From Mauremys mutica (Eukaryota > Chordata > Testudines > Geoemydidae): a DNA stretch of 64,000 nucleotides. Positions 1 through 10,735 of this stretch are shown piece after piece (positions within the stretch are counted from its first letter, which is position 1; every line of letters starts with the position of its first letter). The DNA is taken from positions 192,877,415 to 192,941,414 of the forward strand of contig NC_059074.1 in assembly GCF_020497125.1 (NCBI RefSeq). Reading direction: 5' to 3'. The notes under the pieces are model-generated. The model had not been told where the DNA came from and did not search any database. It saw only the letters and a program-made list of their open reading frames with translations. The translations under genes and the position numbers were made by a program.

Positions 1-364
1 TGGCCAGCAGTACTTGGCAGTTAAAGAGCAACATGTTGCTACCATTAATCGGTAGTACCACACAGAGATGCCAAGAGCCATGGAAAATGTGAGTTGTAAC
101 CCTGCTGATGATGAGTGATGATTATAATATCAGTGAACTATTTAACAATAATGAGTATTGGACAGTTTTGGAAAAAAACTTCCCTTTCATTTCAGTTGGT
201 ATTTAAAAAAAAAAACCAAACAGTTACTACAGGCACCTGACACCAAGAGATAATATTTATTTGTGCCAAATATAGCCCCTCTTCCCAACATATTGCTATT
301 TCTAGAGCTCATCTGTGATGCATATTTTGAGAGGAAATGTGATCAGAATGGGAGCTGAGAGCTT
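1..364. other. Single-copy sequence, no gene recognised
   Basis: AT-rich sequence with short A runs near 207. No splice-flanked reading frame, RNA gene or repeat family was recognised. It could be intronic or intergenic. Confidence 0.5.
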
Positions 365-500
365 GGCTTCTTAGGCCCTGATCCAGCAAAGCACTTAAGC
401 AGGTGTGTAACTTTAAGCACATAAGTAGTCTCACTTAGGTCCATGGGGTAATTCTTGAATTTAAAGACATGTTTTTAAATTTTTTGCTGGATCAGAGTTT
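365..500. repeat. Imperfect palindromic MITE-like repeat, cagcaaagcacttaagc family
   Basis: The segment starts with gatccagcaaagcacttaag and ends with its partial complement, ttgctggatcagag. The middle holds the inverted motifs aactttaagcac and ggtccatgg. Such palindromes with a central cattgacttcaatg-like core are very common in turtles and crocodilians, and related copies lie at 7583-7890 and 15035-15115. The termini suggest a non-autonomous DNA element. I saw no clear target duplication, so the superfamily is not assigned. Confidence 0.6.
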
Positions 501-529
501 CAGATGATGTTACTGGGTCTGAAACAGAT

Positions 530-700
530 ACGGGGCAAGTCATTTAACCTCTCTGTGCCTCAGTTTACCCACTGATATCATCATACTTGCAGTGCCTCTC
601 ATGAAGGTTATGACTTTGCAAATGTAAAGGAGTTAAGCTTTACAAGGTGCTTTGAGATCCATGAGAGAGAAGTGCTGTATAAAGCACTCTGGTGATGTCA
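530..700 (+). repeat. MIR-like CORE-SINE, plus orientation, tRNA head missing
   Basis: The MIR/CORE-SINE landmarks run in order: gggcaagtcatttaacctct, tgtgcctcagtttaccc, a region resembling gttatgactttgcaaatgtaaagg, and the tail tgctttgagatcc followed by agtgctgtataaag. The tRNA-derived A and B boxes are not visible, so the copy is truncated at its 5' side or strongly diverged. Substitutions are numerous, which fits an old insertion. Confidence 0.75.
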
Positions 701-2235
701 TCTTTTACCAGAATCGAATTGTGGATTTCTTTCTTTTAAAGTCCTTCCCTCAAACTGCAAGGATCATTGTTATTTGCACTTTTTCTTGAATACAAGTATT
801 ACTGAACAGCTGGTTGATCACTTCAGAGATGGTCTCATTCCAAATTCAGGCTTCCGCCACTCAGACCATGTGTCCTTGATATGTGTAGCATCATGCCTTT
901 CTTTCAGGAAACAAAACAAAATGTTGGGCAAGGAGGCTTGTTTGCTCCGCCCAACACAGAACTGGGATTGTCCAGCTGACAGAGGAAGGTGTAGCTAGAG
1001 CCAAAGGATCTGCAGATGTAAAAAAGCATTAAAGTGATGTTGCAAATGTCTCTTTAATCCTCCATAGTAGCCACAAGTCAGTCACTTGTGAAAACAAACA
1101 GTCCTGTAATACATGGGGTAGGGGTCCCTGTGCATGGGATTGCGCCTTGTGGGCTAGATTCTGACACGCACAGATTGGGGATACTCATAGAGTGTAGTCA
1201 AGCATGCTGACGGTGTAAGAGTTGCAGAATGTGGCCCCGAGAATGTAAGTTGAAATTTATACCATGAATATACCTACCCGCTGACAGAGACTCTTCCAGC
1301 ATGATTCTGAGTGAAACTGATCATTTGAAGAATGGAAACAAGCAAGAAAGCTAAACTGGCATCCTTTCTTCGGAGGACCTAAAAGAACCAAGAGTGAACA
1401 GGAGCATGATATGACGGCGAAGACACAAATTGACGTTTCTCCAGGAAATCTATTTTTCAGGATTCTCTGTAATAAATTATCAGACAGGAGGCCACCTGTG
1501 TGCATAAATTTGGCCTCCTCTAAATTTCGTAATATTTGACCTACGACTTCCTCCATCACACACACATTAACGAAGAGAGAGAGAGAGAAAAAAACCTCTT
1601 TGAATCACTGATTCAGATCAAAATGAGGCCAGAGTCATTACTCTCCGTGTGGTGTTTGGTGGCCTGTGTGAAAAGAGCGATTCCAAGTGCACAGGAGACA
1701 ACATCACAAAAAGCATTAGAACACAGTAGGAGAGACTAAGGGCTAGGTCGCAAGTGGTCCTGTATAGCTCCATAAGGGGTGAATGGGTTAGCAAGAAGCC
1801 TCCCCTTTCCTGCTCACCATAGTCGTCTCTATGCTCTGGGAAGGAAGCTAAAAAGGGGGATCTGAGGCGAGGAGGTGGAATTATGGTCCCATTTCTTCTC
1901 TGCATTGGCCCCTAGAGTGGAGCTGGTGCTCCGGAGGGAGCCATCTGGAGGGATGGCACAGATTGCTCACACTTCATGTATAAGAAGCAGCCCTGGCAGA
2001 AACAGTGAGGAGCAATCTTTCTGGTGTTCCTGAGGCTGTGCAGCTCTTTGGACACCTCCTCTCCAATATTTGGGTCTGGAGGTGGTTTCTCCGTAGGAGA
2101 GTTGGGGCACAGCTCCTGGGGTGGTGTGAACCTTTCTCACTCTCAACTGCAGATAAGCCTAAATCGGCATGGAAGAGTGAGTCTAGGAAGGTTTGTTTTT
2201 CCCCTACTAACGGGGCTGTTAGGAAATTGGATAAC
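701..2235. other. Unannotated sequence, no gene recognised
   Basis: Open frames on both strands here (for example 1257-1565 minus) lack any domain I recognise, and their composition resembles random translation of AT-rich DNA. A gagagaga stretch lies near 1575-1588. No RNA gene or clear repeat was seen. Confidence 0.45.
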
Positions 2236-2465
2236 TATTCTTATTAGAGTGGTGTTGTAGCCATGTCAGTCCCAGGATATTAGAGAGACAAGGTGGGTGA
2301 GGTAATATCTTTTATTGGGCCAACTTCTGTTGGTGAGAGAGACAAGCTCAGACCTGAAGAAGAGCTCTGTGTGGCTCAAAAGCTTGTCTCTCTCACCAAC
2401 AGAAGTGGGTCCAATAAAAGATATTACTTCACCCATCTTGTCTCTCTAATATTCTTATTAGAGTG
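2236..2465 (+). mobile_element. Fold-back Penelope-like repeat with 16-bp target duplication
   Basis: The element (about 2252-2449) is flanked by a 16-bp direct repeat, tattcttattagagtg, at 2236-2251 and 2450-2465. Inside, an arm at about 2278-2347 is the near reverse complement of 2383-2450. Both arms carry agcttgtctctctcaccaac and the ataaaagatatta block. The unpaired centre holds ctgaagaagagctc. A long variable target duplication fits a retroelement rather than a cut-and-paste transposon. Copies of the same family are at 26490-26780 and 52290-52397. Assignment to Penelope-like elements rests on the hammerhead-like core and the fold-back arrangement; no reverse transcriptase or GIY-YIG coding sequence is present. 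Confidence 0.6.
2354..2381 (+). ncRNA. Degenerate hammerhead-ribozyme-like core
   Basis: CUGAAGA at 2354-2360 matches the hammerhead CUGANGA box. It is followed by an extra A, then GAGC and GCUC that can pair as stem II, and then AAAA at 2378-2381 where GAAA is expected. The change hits G12, the general base of hammerhead ribozymes, so this copy should be inactive even if the fold forms. The extra A after A9 is tolerated in some natural hammerheads. The call depends on the family relationship with 26676-26709. Confidence 0.35.
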
Positions 2466-2504
2466 TAACATTTACACCACCATGACTCCCAGAAGGCCTA
2501 GTTT

Positions 2505-2555
2505 GGTTCAGGGCCCCATTGTGCTAGGTGCTGTATCGACACACTGTCCTTGCTC
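2505..2555 (-). repeat. Short CORE-SINE 3'-region fragment
   Basis: The phrase ccccattgtgctaggtgctg followed by tatcgacacactgtcc matches the common reverse-oriented tail seen at 10590-10735 and 63803-64000. Only about 50 bp are recognisable. Confidence 0.5.
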
Positions 2556-2727
2556 AGCAGGACTGCAGTCTCCAGGGTTGTCAAGCTGACATCTTTTGCA
2601 AACCCTGAGAAATTCCAAATTAAACAGTTAGATTGAGACATGAACTGCAGATGTGCAGGAGAATAAGGGAGAACAAGAACTCCTTTTATAATCCAGAGAA
2701 TTATATCCCAGAGATTTGTTACAAGGG

Positions 2728-2932
2728 CACAATGGGCCAGATTTTCAAAAGTGTTTTGGTACCCAAAGCTGCAGATAGGTACTTAGTGGGATTTCCAAAA
2801 GCACCTAAGCTGATTAGGCGCCTAATTCCCTTGATTTCAATGGGAGTGAGCCACAGACCTGCTTAAGTACTTTTGAAAATCCCACAAGGTGCCTATTTGC
2901 ATCTTTGCCTAAACACCTTTGAAAATCTGTCC
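2728..2932. repeat. Imperfect palindrome, ccagattttcaaaagtg family
   Basis: The left end gggccagattttcaaaagtg is complemented by cttttgaaaatcccac and tttgaaaatctgtcc on the right. Near the centre lies cttgatttcaatgggag. A related copy at 43626-43818 has the same termini. It is probably a non-autonomous DNA element widespread in turtles. No terminal duplication is evident. Confidence 0.6.
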
Positions 2933-3189
2933 TGGTGCCTCCTGGGTCTGCTCTTAGGGAGGTGCAGTTTACGCACCGCTCCTTACTCAATGTGGTGCCG
3001 AAGGCACAATATAGTCACAAGAGAGTGTTGGATCTTGAGTGCTCTGTACTTCTTCCCAAGCAGCAACAACTTCCTCATTGTCTCTGAATTCAAAAGCTTC
3101 ACCACTCATGTCTTGAAAAATGTAAAACCCATCACTGCATTTGCATCGCGACGTGCAGCTCCAGCTCAAAGGCCTGCATTTCAAAGAAC

Positions 3190-3562
3190 CCAAATGAAAT
3201 GAATAGACAGCAGGTTTAAAACAAACAAAAGGAAGTATTTCTTCACATAATGCACAGTCAACCTGTGGAACTCCTGGCCAGAGGATGTTGTGAAGGCCAA
3301 GACTTATAACAAGGTTCAAAAAAGAACTAGCTAAATTCATGGAGGGTAGGTCCATCAATAGCTATTAGCCAGGATGGGCAGGGATGGTGTCCCTAGCCTC
3401 GGTTTTGCCAGAAGCTGGGAATGGGTGACAGGGGATGGATCACTTGATGATTACCTGTTCTGTTCATTCCTTCTGAATCACCTGGCATTGGCCACTGTCA
3501 GAAGACAGGATACTGGGCTAGATGGACCTTTGGTCTGACCCAGTATGGCCGCTCTTATGTTC
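3190..3562 (+). mobile_element. CR1 LINE 3' end, 5'-truncated
   Basis: The start is a decayed end of CR1 ORF2: reading through stops gives KQKEVFLH, PVELLA and KKELAKFMEG-like words, typical of the CR1 carboxyl end. The 3' UTR follows with the characteristic ggatactgggctagatggac and ctttggtctgacccagtatg. It ends in a short cttatgttct tail rather than poly(A), as CR1 does. The 5' truncation is usual for this family. It is inactive. Confidence 0.88.
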
Positions 3563-5435
3563 TATTTTGGTTCTATCAGGAGTGGAGAAAGTCTGGGCGG
3601 TTGGATTTGTTCCAAAGCAGTTCATCAGCCCTTAATGTTTTCAAGAAAGTTTTATTTTGCCGCAGCGTCTACTAAAGAGTTTAAGGTTGCCCTGGCAGAC
3701 GATCAAAACCTGTGTTATTTGCAACTGTAGTGACTTCATAGGGGTTTGCAGCATGGTCTCAATTAAGTCTAAAAAATCAGGAAGGTGTGTCTTTCTGTTC
3801 TTTACATTAAATGTATACAGTATCTCAAGTATTCTGGAGTTGAACATATGCCACTTTTTGAAGCTAGTATATTTGAAGCTCCTATGAAACATACTAGGAT
3901 ACATAAATAGATCTCCTGGAAACAGCCTAAGGTATAATTTTGTCATAGAAGATGCTGAAAAGTGCCTCCTTTAACAACATATAAAAGTGAATACTTAAAG
4001 CTAGGGCAGAGGATTATTTTTTATCATTGAATAACATTATAAAGCTCTTTCCTTTCTTTCATTGGACCCCTTTCTGGGCATTGCAAGGCATAATAAAAAC
4101 AATCAGTATATTCTCATTTTTCTGCGTGAAAAGATGAAGTCATGGCATATGGTCAGCTCACTAGTGCTGCTAATAATAAACCACAGATAATTAAGCACTG
4201 ATTTATTTCTCTACGTAAGTGAAACAAATTGCTTTAACGGCTTTTTGCTGAGGACCATCCAGTCAGATGGATTATATATAGGAAGTTCAAACTAAAAATT
4301 ATTAGCGATCATATTTCAGGGTGGTGGAGGTTTATAGTAGAAACAATAAGAAACCTAACAGAATGTGTCCTGCATTTTCGTTGATGGAAAATCAGATATT
4401 AATCTGGGGAGAAGTCTAATTCTCAACACAGCTGCTCCCTTTGCTCTTGTGCTCCAGCTTCCGGTTAGAAAAAAAATGGAAACATGTTTAAAAAAATTGA
4501 TCATAGCTTATAATAGCAATAATCACCTTGAAATTGGTTGTTACTACAGTTAATGAACAGAGTATTAGAGCGTAAAACGCCCTCAGATTCCCTCAGGCCA
4601 TTAAGTAACAAGCTGGTTGTTAACTGCTGGTTGTACAGTATCTCTGTTTGGTGACTGTCTTTCAAAGACACGAGGCAAAATTGTGGCTTTAAATCACTGC
4701 TGGGGCTTGTCCTGGGGCATATGGGAGGGACTGGACAGGCAGATACAACACCTAAGGGAATGCTGGGGGAGCACACACATTGGCAGCAAGTCTGACACCC
4801 TTTGTCAGTGCAAGCGTGCGCGCAGTCCCCCTTTGCACTGGCCCAGCTCAGTTGACTGGTGTGGAGACGAGCATGCGTTCATGGATCACCTCCACTGCAA
4901 AAGATTTGTTCGGACACAGAGCATTGCCGGGGTGCTAGACTCTTCTGTTGTTGCATGCTGGGAGCAGATGGGCTGGCACTGTGCTTAAAACCTGCATCCC
5001 AAAGGGCGAAAAGGCTGCCTGCACTTTTCCCCTCCTTGTGCACCCGTGCAGGGTATGGCGCAGTCAAGCCCATAGTGTGGTGATGCTGCTGGCTCTCTAA
5101 ACCCTCCAATTTCTACTTTTTTCTTCTTTTTGCCTCATTCTATCCCTTGCTTCTGCATCTCAATGACATTCCCCACCCAGAGAAAGGGGGTTCAGTATAG
5201 CCTCCCCCCATGGAATCCATCAGTGTTTGTGTGAGCATCAGCCAGCGGGGTCCTTATGTGTGAATTGGAGCAATTCCCCCTCCATCCCCAAGCACTGTCT
5301 GTAGATCTCCCAGCATCCCCAGTGCCTTGGAGTAGCACAAATCCTATCTCTATATAGCAGTGTCATGTATTGCCACCATGTATCTAGGCCTGTTCTGTTA
5401 AAATTGCCTTGCGTCTAGAACTAGACTTACACACT
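3563..5435. other. Single-copy AT-rich sequence, no gene recognised
   Basis: Open frames at 3641-3946 (minus) and 4617-4988 (plus) are short and match no family I know. A locally GC-richer stretch lies near 4700-5080. No RNA gene or clear repeat was seen. Confidence 0.45.
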
Positions 5436-5486
5436 CCTCAGTTATTCAGGAGGTCAGATGAGACCTTCTGGCCTTAAATGAATCTC
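5436..5486 (+). repeat. Tiny CR1 3'-UTR fragment
   Basis: The words caggaggtcagatgagacc and cttctggccttaaatgaatc match the end of CR1 3' UTRs (compare 13200-13250). Only about 50 bp remain, so this could be a remnant of an old insertion. Confidence 0.5.
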
Positions 5487-6049
5487 CATCTTATATGCGG
5501 TTGAGTTAAATATAATCTGTGAAATATGTTTTCTATTTTTTCATTTTGCGTAAATATCTGTATTGCATCACATTTAATAACAATCTTGACTTCAGCTGCA
5601 TGCACTGAACATCCTCCCTTTGCCAGCGGGAACCGCCAGGATTTAGATACATCTTAGCTCCTCTTAAACTCAGCCAGTTACATAGCCTTATCTCCCTGCA
5701 ACTCCTTTCTGTGCTGTGGGGTGTATTTACAGAAGGGAAAAATATTCCTTATGTTTGCAAATCTGTATGTAGACACCAGATGGTTGTGTGAAAGGTGAGA
5801 ACAGTTTAGTTTATCAACTCATCAACTCCTGTGCTTCCTGGAACTTCTATTCAGCCATTTCAAAGCACTGTCTCAGTTGGTGAAAATAATAGATGAAAGA
5901 CATCTCATGCCAGCTAAGTAAACCACAGAGACCTTCTGCCTGATGATTCATACGTACCATTGCAGACTTTCCCTGCACTGCGCACACAGGCCCTCACAAG
6001 ATTCTTACAAATATGGACTTACTGTTTTAGCTTTGATGTTCCTGGACCA

Positions 6050-6135
6050 AATTCTGATCTGGTGTAAGTGAGTGCAGTGACGTTGACTTCAGTGGAATTG
6101 CAACTGCTTACATTAAAACTGAATTTTGGCCCACT
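6050..6135. repeat. Short imperfect palindrome, ccaaattctgatctggtgta family
   Basis: The start is ccaaattctgatctggtgta and the end is the partial complement aaactgaattttggccc, with ttgacttcagtgga in the middle. It is related to the palindromes at 59549-59640 and to the arms of the inverted repeat at 61202-61520. Confidence 0.55.
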
Positions 6136-6920
6136 GGATTTCAGGGTGTTCCCAGCCTGTGTGATTTACTAAATGGAGCTTTGCTGGCCCTTGAGAACTT
6201 GGTGCCAACAAAAGAAAACATCACATGAGAGTGCTGTTCTCCTAGTACTTTTCACTACGTTTATTCCCTGGATTTAAGAGTTGGGGAGCAGTGGGGTCAG
6301 GGCACACAATGTGTATTGGTGTGTTTCAAGCATTGTGGCAATACGATCTTGCATTTCCATCCACCCCCATAGTAGCTCTTGGACGGTTGCAATCTTTTTA
6401 CCTTACCTAATTACCTAATCAGTGGGCAGTAACTCTTAAGAGAGAGATTTCAGCTGAATACAGTTGCTATAGTATAATAATCTGTTCATGCTTTTCTTTA
6501 CAATACTACACTATGGAACAATAACTTACTGTAATTTCCCATAGTGCCAACCATTCTTTTGTCCAGCCACATCTTTTGTCCTGATGCACGCTTTCACTGG
6601 GAATAAATTTGGCCCATTGCATCTTGACATTACCTTGGAAAATTGCTTCATGAATGCCAGTACTTGCAGCATGCCTGCCTTGATATAGTGGGGGAAGAGG
6701 GTGCAAAATAGGATATGTGGTAGATTTTGTTTGTGAGAGCGAAGATCATCAAATCAGGAACACTGTGAACACTGCAGATCCATTAATTAATTAAATGTTT
6801 ACTCTGTTCTCCCAAGAGGTTTTTGTTCAGATATATTAGCTTGCTTGAAAGCTCTTTGAAAAAAGATTCTTCAGAAAAATTGTTTGTAAAGGATCCTGGC
6901 TGTCTTCATAGAAGACAAAA

Positions 6921-6992
6921 GGCCTGATCCAAAGGTCATTGAAATCTATAGAAAGATTCCCATTGATTTTAGTTGGGTTTTGGAATGGGCCC
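6921..6992. repeat. 72-bp palindrome, gcctgatccaaaggtcattg family
   Basis: The arms are ggcctgatccaaaggtcatt and the complement of gttttggaatgggcc, around cattgattttag. A second copy sits at 37660-37729. It is MITE-like and too short to assign to a superfamily. Confidence 0.55.
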
Positions 6993-7582
6993 TATAACAT
7001 TTTTTTTTCTGCAGGTCTAGCTACTTATCCTTCAAAATCAGTTCATTGAAGTGGTTTAAATGCAAATATTAAACTCAACTGCCATGAAAGTATAATTATG
7101 TGGTTTAAAGTACAGGCAGACTTTTTTCATTACAAAGCACCTGAAACTTTTTGGCTAATCAGATCGCTCAGAATAGATTATCTGGGTAGTCTGGCATACT
7201 GTTTTTGAGGAGATGTTTGCTGTCACAGAAAATCCAACAGGCTGGGTTTGTGGGGAGGGAGAATTGTTGTCTTGAAACTGTATTAGTGTATTTCTACAGC
7301 AACAATGGTGGCACATCTGAGTTTCTTAAAAACGTTAAAAGACAAAAATGCAGAGGTAGTGGTCAAAGTGGTAACTCTTAACAAAACCAATAGGGCATAC
7401 ATACAAGAAAGAGTTGTTGAAAAAAAGATCAAAATGGTCAAAGGCTAAATTGTTAATAATGCTTTTTCTAGTGATTTGTGTTGTCTTCTCATCCTCTTCT
7501 AGCACACTCAGTATTTGTTCTTGCTTGGGATGGCCAGCTGGGATGTTTGCTTAGTGATGTGGATTAGTATGGTTTTTACTGC

Positions 7583-7890
7583 TATGGCCCCAATTCAGTA
7601 AAACATTTGAGTACATGTTTAAGACGATTTCCATGCAGGAGAGCACCTAAGAATAGGCTTAATTTTAAACAGATGCTTAAATCTTAACGTTAAGCATTGT
7701 GCTTAAATGATCTGAATAGGGATGCTTTTCGGAATCAAGGTTTTTAAGCATGCGCTTAACTGTAGGATTGTGAATAATCCCATTCCTATGCAGCGAAGTA
7801 CCTAGCCATGTGCTTACATTTCAGCGAGGTTAATGGAATTTGGGCATTTCCTTAACTTTAAGCACGAATGTTTTTTGCTGAACTGGAAAT
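7583..7890. repeat. Compound palindromic repeat, cagtaaaacatttgagtaca / taagcac family
   Basis: Several inverted blocks occur, including ccccaattcagtaaaacatt at the left and taactttaagcacgaatg then tttgctgaactgg at the right, plus internal taagcattgtgcttaaat. This is larger than the unit at 365-500 and may be two copies inserted side by side or one in the other. Confidence 0.5.
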
Positions 7891-8546
7891 TTTGTAAATT
7901 AAAAAAAATGTGTGTAATGGCTGATTTGAATAGAAAAATGGTATTAGATTAAATATTTTTAAAAATTAAAAATTCGCTTGTGATTTATAAACTGTTTAAG
8001 GTCTCCCCTACCTGACTTTCTGATCATACTGTGCTGGTTGATGCCAAAAATTGCTCACCTCAGATTTTTTTATGCAAGGGTGGGTTAACAGAGCAGTAAT
8101 GAATAGGTTTGCATCATGAAGGCTATCTTTGCAATGGATACAGCTAAAAAGCTAGGATCAGATTGTGATGGGTTCCCCCGAGCCCTCCTGACCCACCAGC
8201 CTGGGTTTGCTCTTACACTGTACTACTGTGACAAGCTGCAAAGCCCTCCAGCCTGCACTTTCACCAGCATACATACGGGTAGGGACACACCCAGCTGCGG
8301 TTTCATGCAGGTGCTGTGACCAGCCCTTGGATAGGAAAGCTACAGCTAGGGCAAATACCAGCTCCTCAGGCATGCACCCTCTCTGGAGTATAAACCCAAA
8401 ATTATACCATCTTGCACTGCACATGGAACTGTACAGCGTGAGCTCATAAAATTCACTCCCTCCCTCAGTGTGCAAAGGAATATGCTACAGCCTTTTGCCC
8501 CTGAGTTATGATTCCCCCACACTGGTTTAGATAAAGCAAAACTAAG

Positions 8547-8552
8547 TTTATT
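8547..8552 (-). promoter_or_regulatory. Poly(A) signal of the solo LTR
   Basis: AATAAA on the minus strand within the LTR, downstream of the TATA box in LTR orientation. It is likely the R/U5 processing signal. Confidence 0.5.
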
Positions 8553-8824
8553 AACTACAAACGATAGATTTTAAGTGATTATAAGTGATAGCAAACAGAT
8601 CAAAGCAGATTACCTAGCAAATAAACAAAAATGCAAACTAAACTTAATATGCTAAATAGATTGGATGTGAATAGCAGATTCTCACCCTAAGAGATGATAC
8701 AAGCAGGCTGCAGATTCTTAAGGGGCGAGCTGCACTTGCTTACAGCTTGGAATCCCCAGGTGTTCTATTCATAGGAGTCTTCTTGTGTGGGGAGCGGAGA
8801 ACACCAGATAATGTCACTCCCCAC

Positions 8825-8831
8825 CTTATAT
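8825..8831 (-). promoter_or_regulatory. TATA box of the solo LTR
   Basis: TATATAA on the minus strand, followed by ggtggggagtgac. The position in U3 upstream of the poly(A) signal fits an LTR promoter. Activity cannot be judged from sequence. Confidence 0.5.
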
Positions 8832-9059
8832 AGCTTTTGCATATGGTGGGAACCCTTTGTTTCCAAAGCTTGGCTCCCAGACTGGTCCATTGAAAAATAC
8901 TGACATCCCAAGATGGAGTCTAGAGACATGTGATCATATCACATGTCTTTGTAGAGTCACAGCCATTACTCGGGGGCTGTTTGTAGCATTCTGAGGAAGG
9001 CTCCCCAGGTGGGAAATAAGTTTCTCCTAAGGCCTATTGTTTTTTCTAAATTTAATAAT

Positions 9060-9245
9060 TGGAGATATACCAATCTCCTAGAACTGGAAGGGACCTTGAA
9101 AGGGCATCAAGGCCAGCCCTCTGCCTTCACTAGCAGGACCAAGTACTGATTTTTGCCCTAGATCCCTAAGTGGCCCCCTCAAGGATTGAACTCACAACCC
9201 TGGGTTTAACAGGCCAATGCTCAAAGCACTGAGCTATCCCTCCCT
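9060..9245 (-). mobile_element. Turtle tRNA-derived SINE, minus strand, inside the LTR
   Basis: In its own orientation the copy begins gggagggatagctcag, which is the A-box region. It has a B box GTTCAATCC (plus 9183-9191) and the body phrases cttgagggggccacttaggg and cctgctagtgaaggc. It ends in a CR1-like tail with gatgccctttcaaggtccc and ttccagttctaggagat. It is nearly full length. Its position inside the LTR shows it inserted after the LTR was in place. It depends on a CR1-type LINE for movement, as inferred from the shared tail. Confidence 0.88.
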
Positions 9246-9430
9246 CATTGCCCTGAATAGGTGCTTCCCCACCTAGCTATCTAGGCTGAAACATCTTGTC
9301 TAGTGGGTGTTACCGAGGAGTAATTACATTTGAAATACAGATACATAGTCAATAGTAATAACTTCAGATACAAAAATGATACATGCATACAAATAGGATA
9401 ATCATATTCAGCAAATCATAACCTTTCCAA

Positions 9431-9556
9431 TATCAGAGGGGTAGCCATGTTAGTCTGGATCTGTAAAAGCAGCAAGGAGTCTTGTGGCACCTTATAGACT
9501 AACAGACGTTTTGGAGCATGAGCTTTCGTGGGTGAATACCCACTTCGTCGGATGCA
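9431..9556 (-). mobile_element. Penelope-like repeat unit with hammerhead-like motif, minus strand
   Basis: The plus strand reads tatcagaggggtagccatgt, then tagtctggatctgtaaaagc, caccttatagactaacag and gagctttcgtgggtgaatac. This is one of the most abundant turtle and crocodilian repeats. Only one arm is present here, in contrast to the fold-back copy at 22237-22422. On the minus strand the 3' part carries a hammerhead-like core. No coding sequence is present. It abuts the solo LTR, which does not obviously resume beyond it. Confidence 0.65.
9511..9551 (-). ncRNA. Hammerhead-ribozyme-like core
   Basis: On the minus strand, CCGACGA (9545-9551) stands where CUGANGA is expected, with U4 changed to C. 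An extra A and a 6-bp stem II, GUGGGU with ACCCAC, follow, then GAAA (9524-9527). After GAAA, AGC-UCAU-GCU can form a 3-bp stem III, leaving UC at the expected cleavage position. Stem I partners are not clear. This is a relic or a variant rather than a proven ribozyme. Confidence 0.42.
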
Positions 9557-9561
9557 TGCAC

Positions 9562-10589
9562 AAGTTTATCTAAGTTTTCCACTACTCATTTTTCCCATAA
9601 CTACACAAATTCTTGGGATGAAACTTCCTATCCAGCATGCCCTTCAATTGGATTTTAAATTCTGCATTTCCCTGTATTCTTTCTTAAATTTTTCTCAAGG
9701 AAGTTTTGCTGCACAGTATGTTTAATAATAAACAGCAATTGAATTGCTCAAAAGTAATACATATTTTATGATCTGTTATTCTTTCATACTGTTCGTTACC
9801 TGATTCTGTCTTCTGACTTCCTTATGGCACATTAATACAAAATGTATTGATGTTCATTTAAAAAGGCTCACTGCATACAGTGTGTCCACACATTTGCACA
9901 GCAGTGATGGAGGAGGAATGATGATGCATCTTTGGGTGATTTCTGGAGAGTGTTGTGTCATCTAGAGATTCTCAGATTCTCAGATGGAGCCACTAGTTGC
10001 TAAGCAGAACTCATCAGTGACATCAACAAGTAGTTCGGCATAAAAGATGATGACATAATATGGCCATAGAAATGAGAGATGTGGAAAAATCTCATTAAAA
10101 ACCATCTTTTATATACCCCTGCAAATGCAGGATTGTTCCTTACGGCATTTTTTTTGTTTTTTGTTTGTGTGTCTTGGTAGTTGTAAAAAAGATTCAATCA
10201 GTAGGGCTTCCCTTGGGAGATTATTTCACAGTTTAATAGACCCACTTTTACTAAATGTTTCCAGATATCCACCCTTTTTTTTCTGTGCTCAGTTTCATCC
10301 CATCACTTCTAGTTACTTATACCTCCTTGAACCATTCTATGTAATATCTCTTCCTCCACATTGCCAGTAAAGGTAGAAGAAAACTTTCTCCTTGGAGATC
10401 TCGTGCAGGATTTAAACCTGAGACTGATGATATCCTGAATGAAAATCAAACTCCTTCTACACCAGTATCTTAATAACTGAGAATAACTGAGGAAACTCCT
10501 CTATCTCCTTCCCTTCTTGAAATGAGGTGAGAAATGTTGATGGCTGGAGCTATGCAAGAGGAGTGATGCTAACACACTAAAAATCAAAT
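9562..10589. other. Unannotated sequence, no gene recognised
   Basis: AT-rich DNA with no recognised coding exon, RNA gene or repeat. Short open frames near 10000-10370 look like chance. Confidence 0.45.
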
Positions 10590-10735
10590 TTTTATTTATT
10601 TATTATTTATGTACTCGGGTAACATGAAGACGCCTCTGTCGTTGACCAGAACCCAGCCGTGCTAGGTGCTGTGTAAACAGAACAAATGACAGTTCCTTCC
10701 CCAAACAGCTTGCAGTCTAAGCAAATCTAGTCTAA
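10590..10735 (-). repeat. CORE-SINE 3' portion, minus orientation
   Basis: After an A/T-rich tttatttatttattattta start come ccgtgctaggtgctgtgtaa, aacagaacaaatgacagttc and cttccccaaacagcttgcag. This is the amniote SINE tail also seen at 63803-64000. The tRNA-like head is absent. Confidence 0.65.

Larger units (their letters stand above)
8166..9430 (-). mobile_element. Solo LTR of an endogenous LTR retroelement, minus strand
   Basis: Read on the minus strand, the region has a promoter-like TATATAA (plus positions 8825-8831) about 275 bases upstream of an AATAAA poly(A) signal (8547-8552). This is the usual U3-R-U5 order of an LTR. No gag, pol or env reading frame adjoins it, so it is a solo LTR left by recombination or a truncated element. 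It is split by a SINE (9060-9245), after which LTR-like sequence resumes, and a Penelope-like repeat begins at 9431. The termini and target duplication could not be fixed. The lineage (ERV or Gypsy) is uncertain. Confidence 0.65.

Noticed and set aside
1257..1565. 102-codon minus-strand frame
   Set aside because: It has no recognisable domain, no splice-site context and ordinary AT-rich composition. Consistent with chance.
6762..6783. 19-base match (tgtgaacactgcagatcca) shared with 20046-20064
   Set aside because: The flanks do not align, so it may be chance or a tiny repeat remnant. Too little to annotate.
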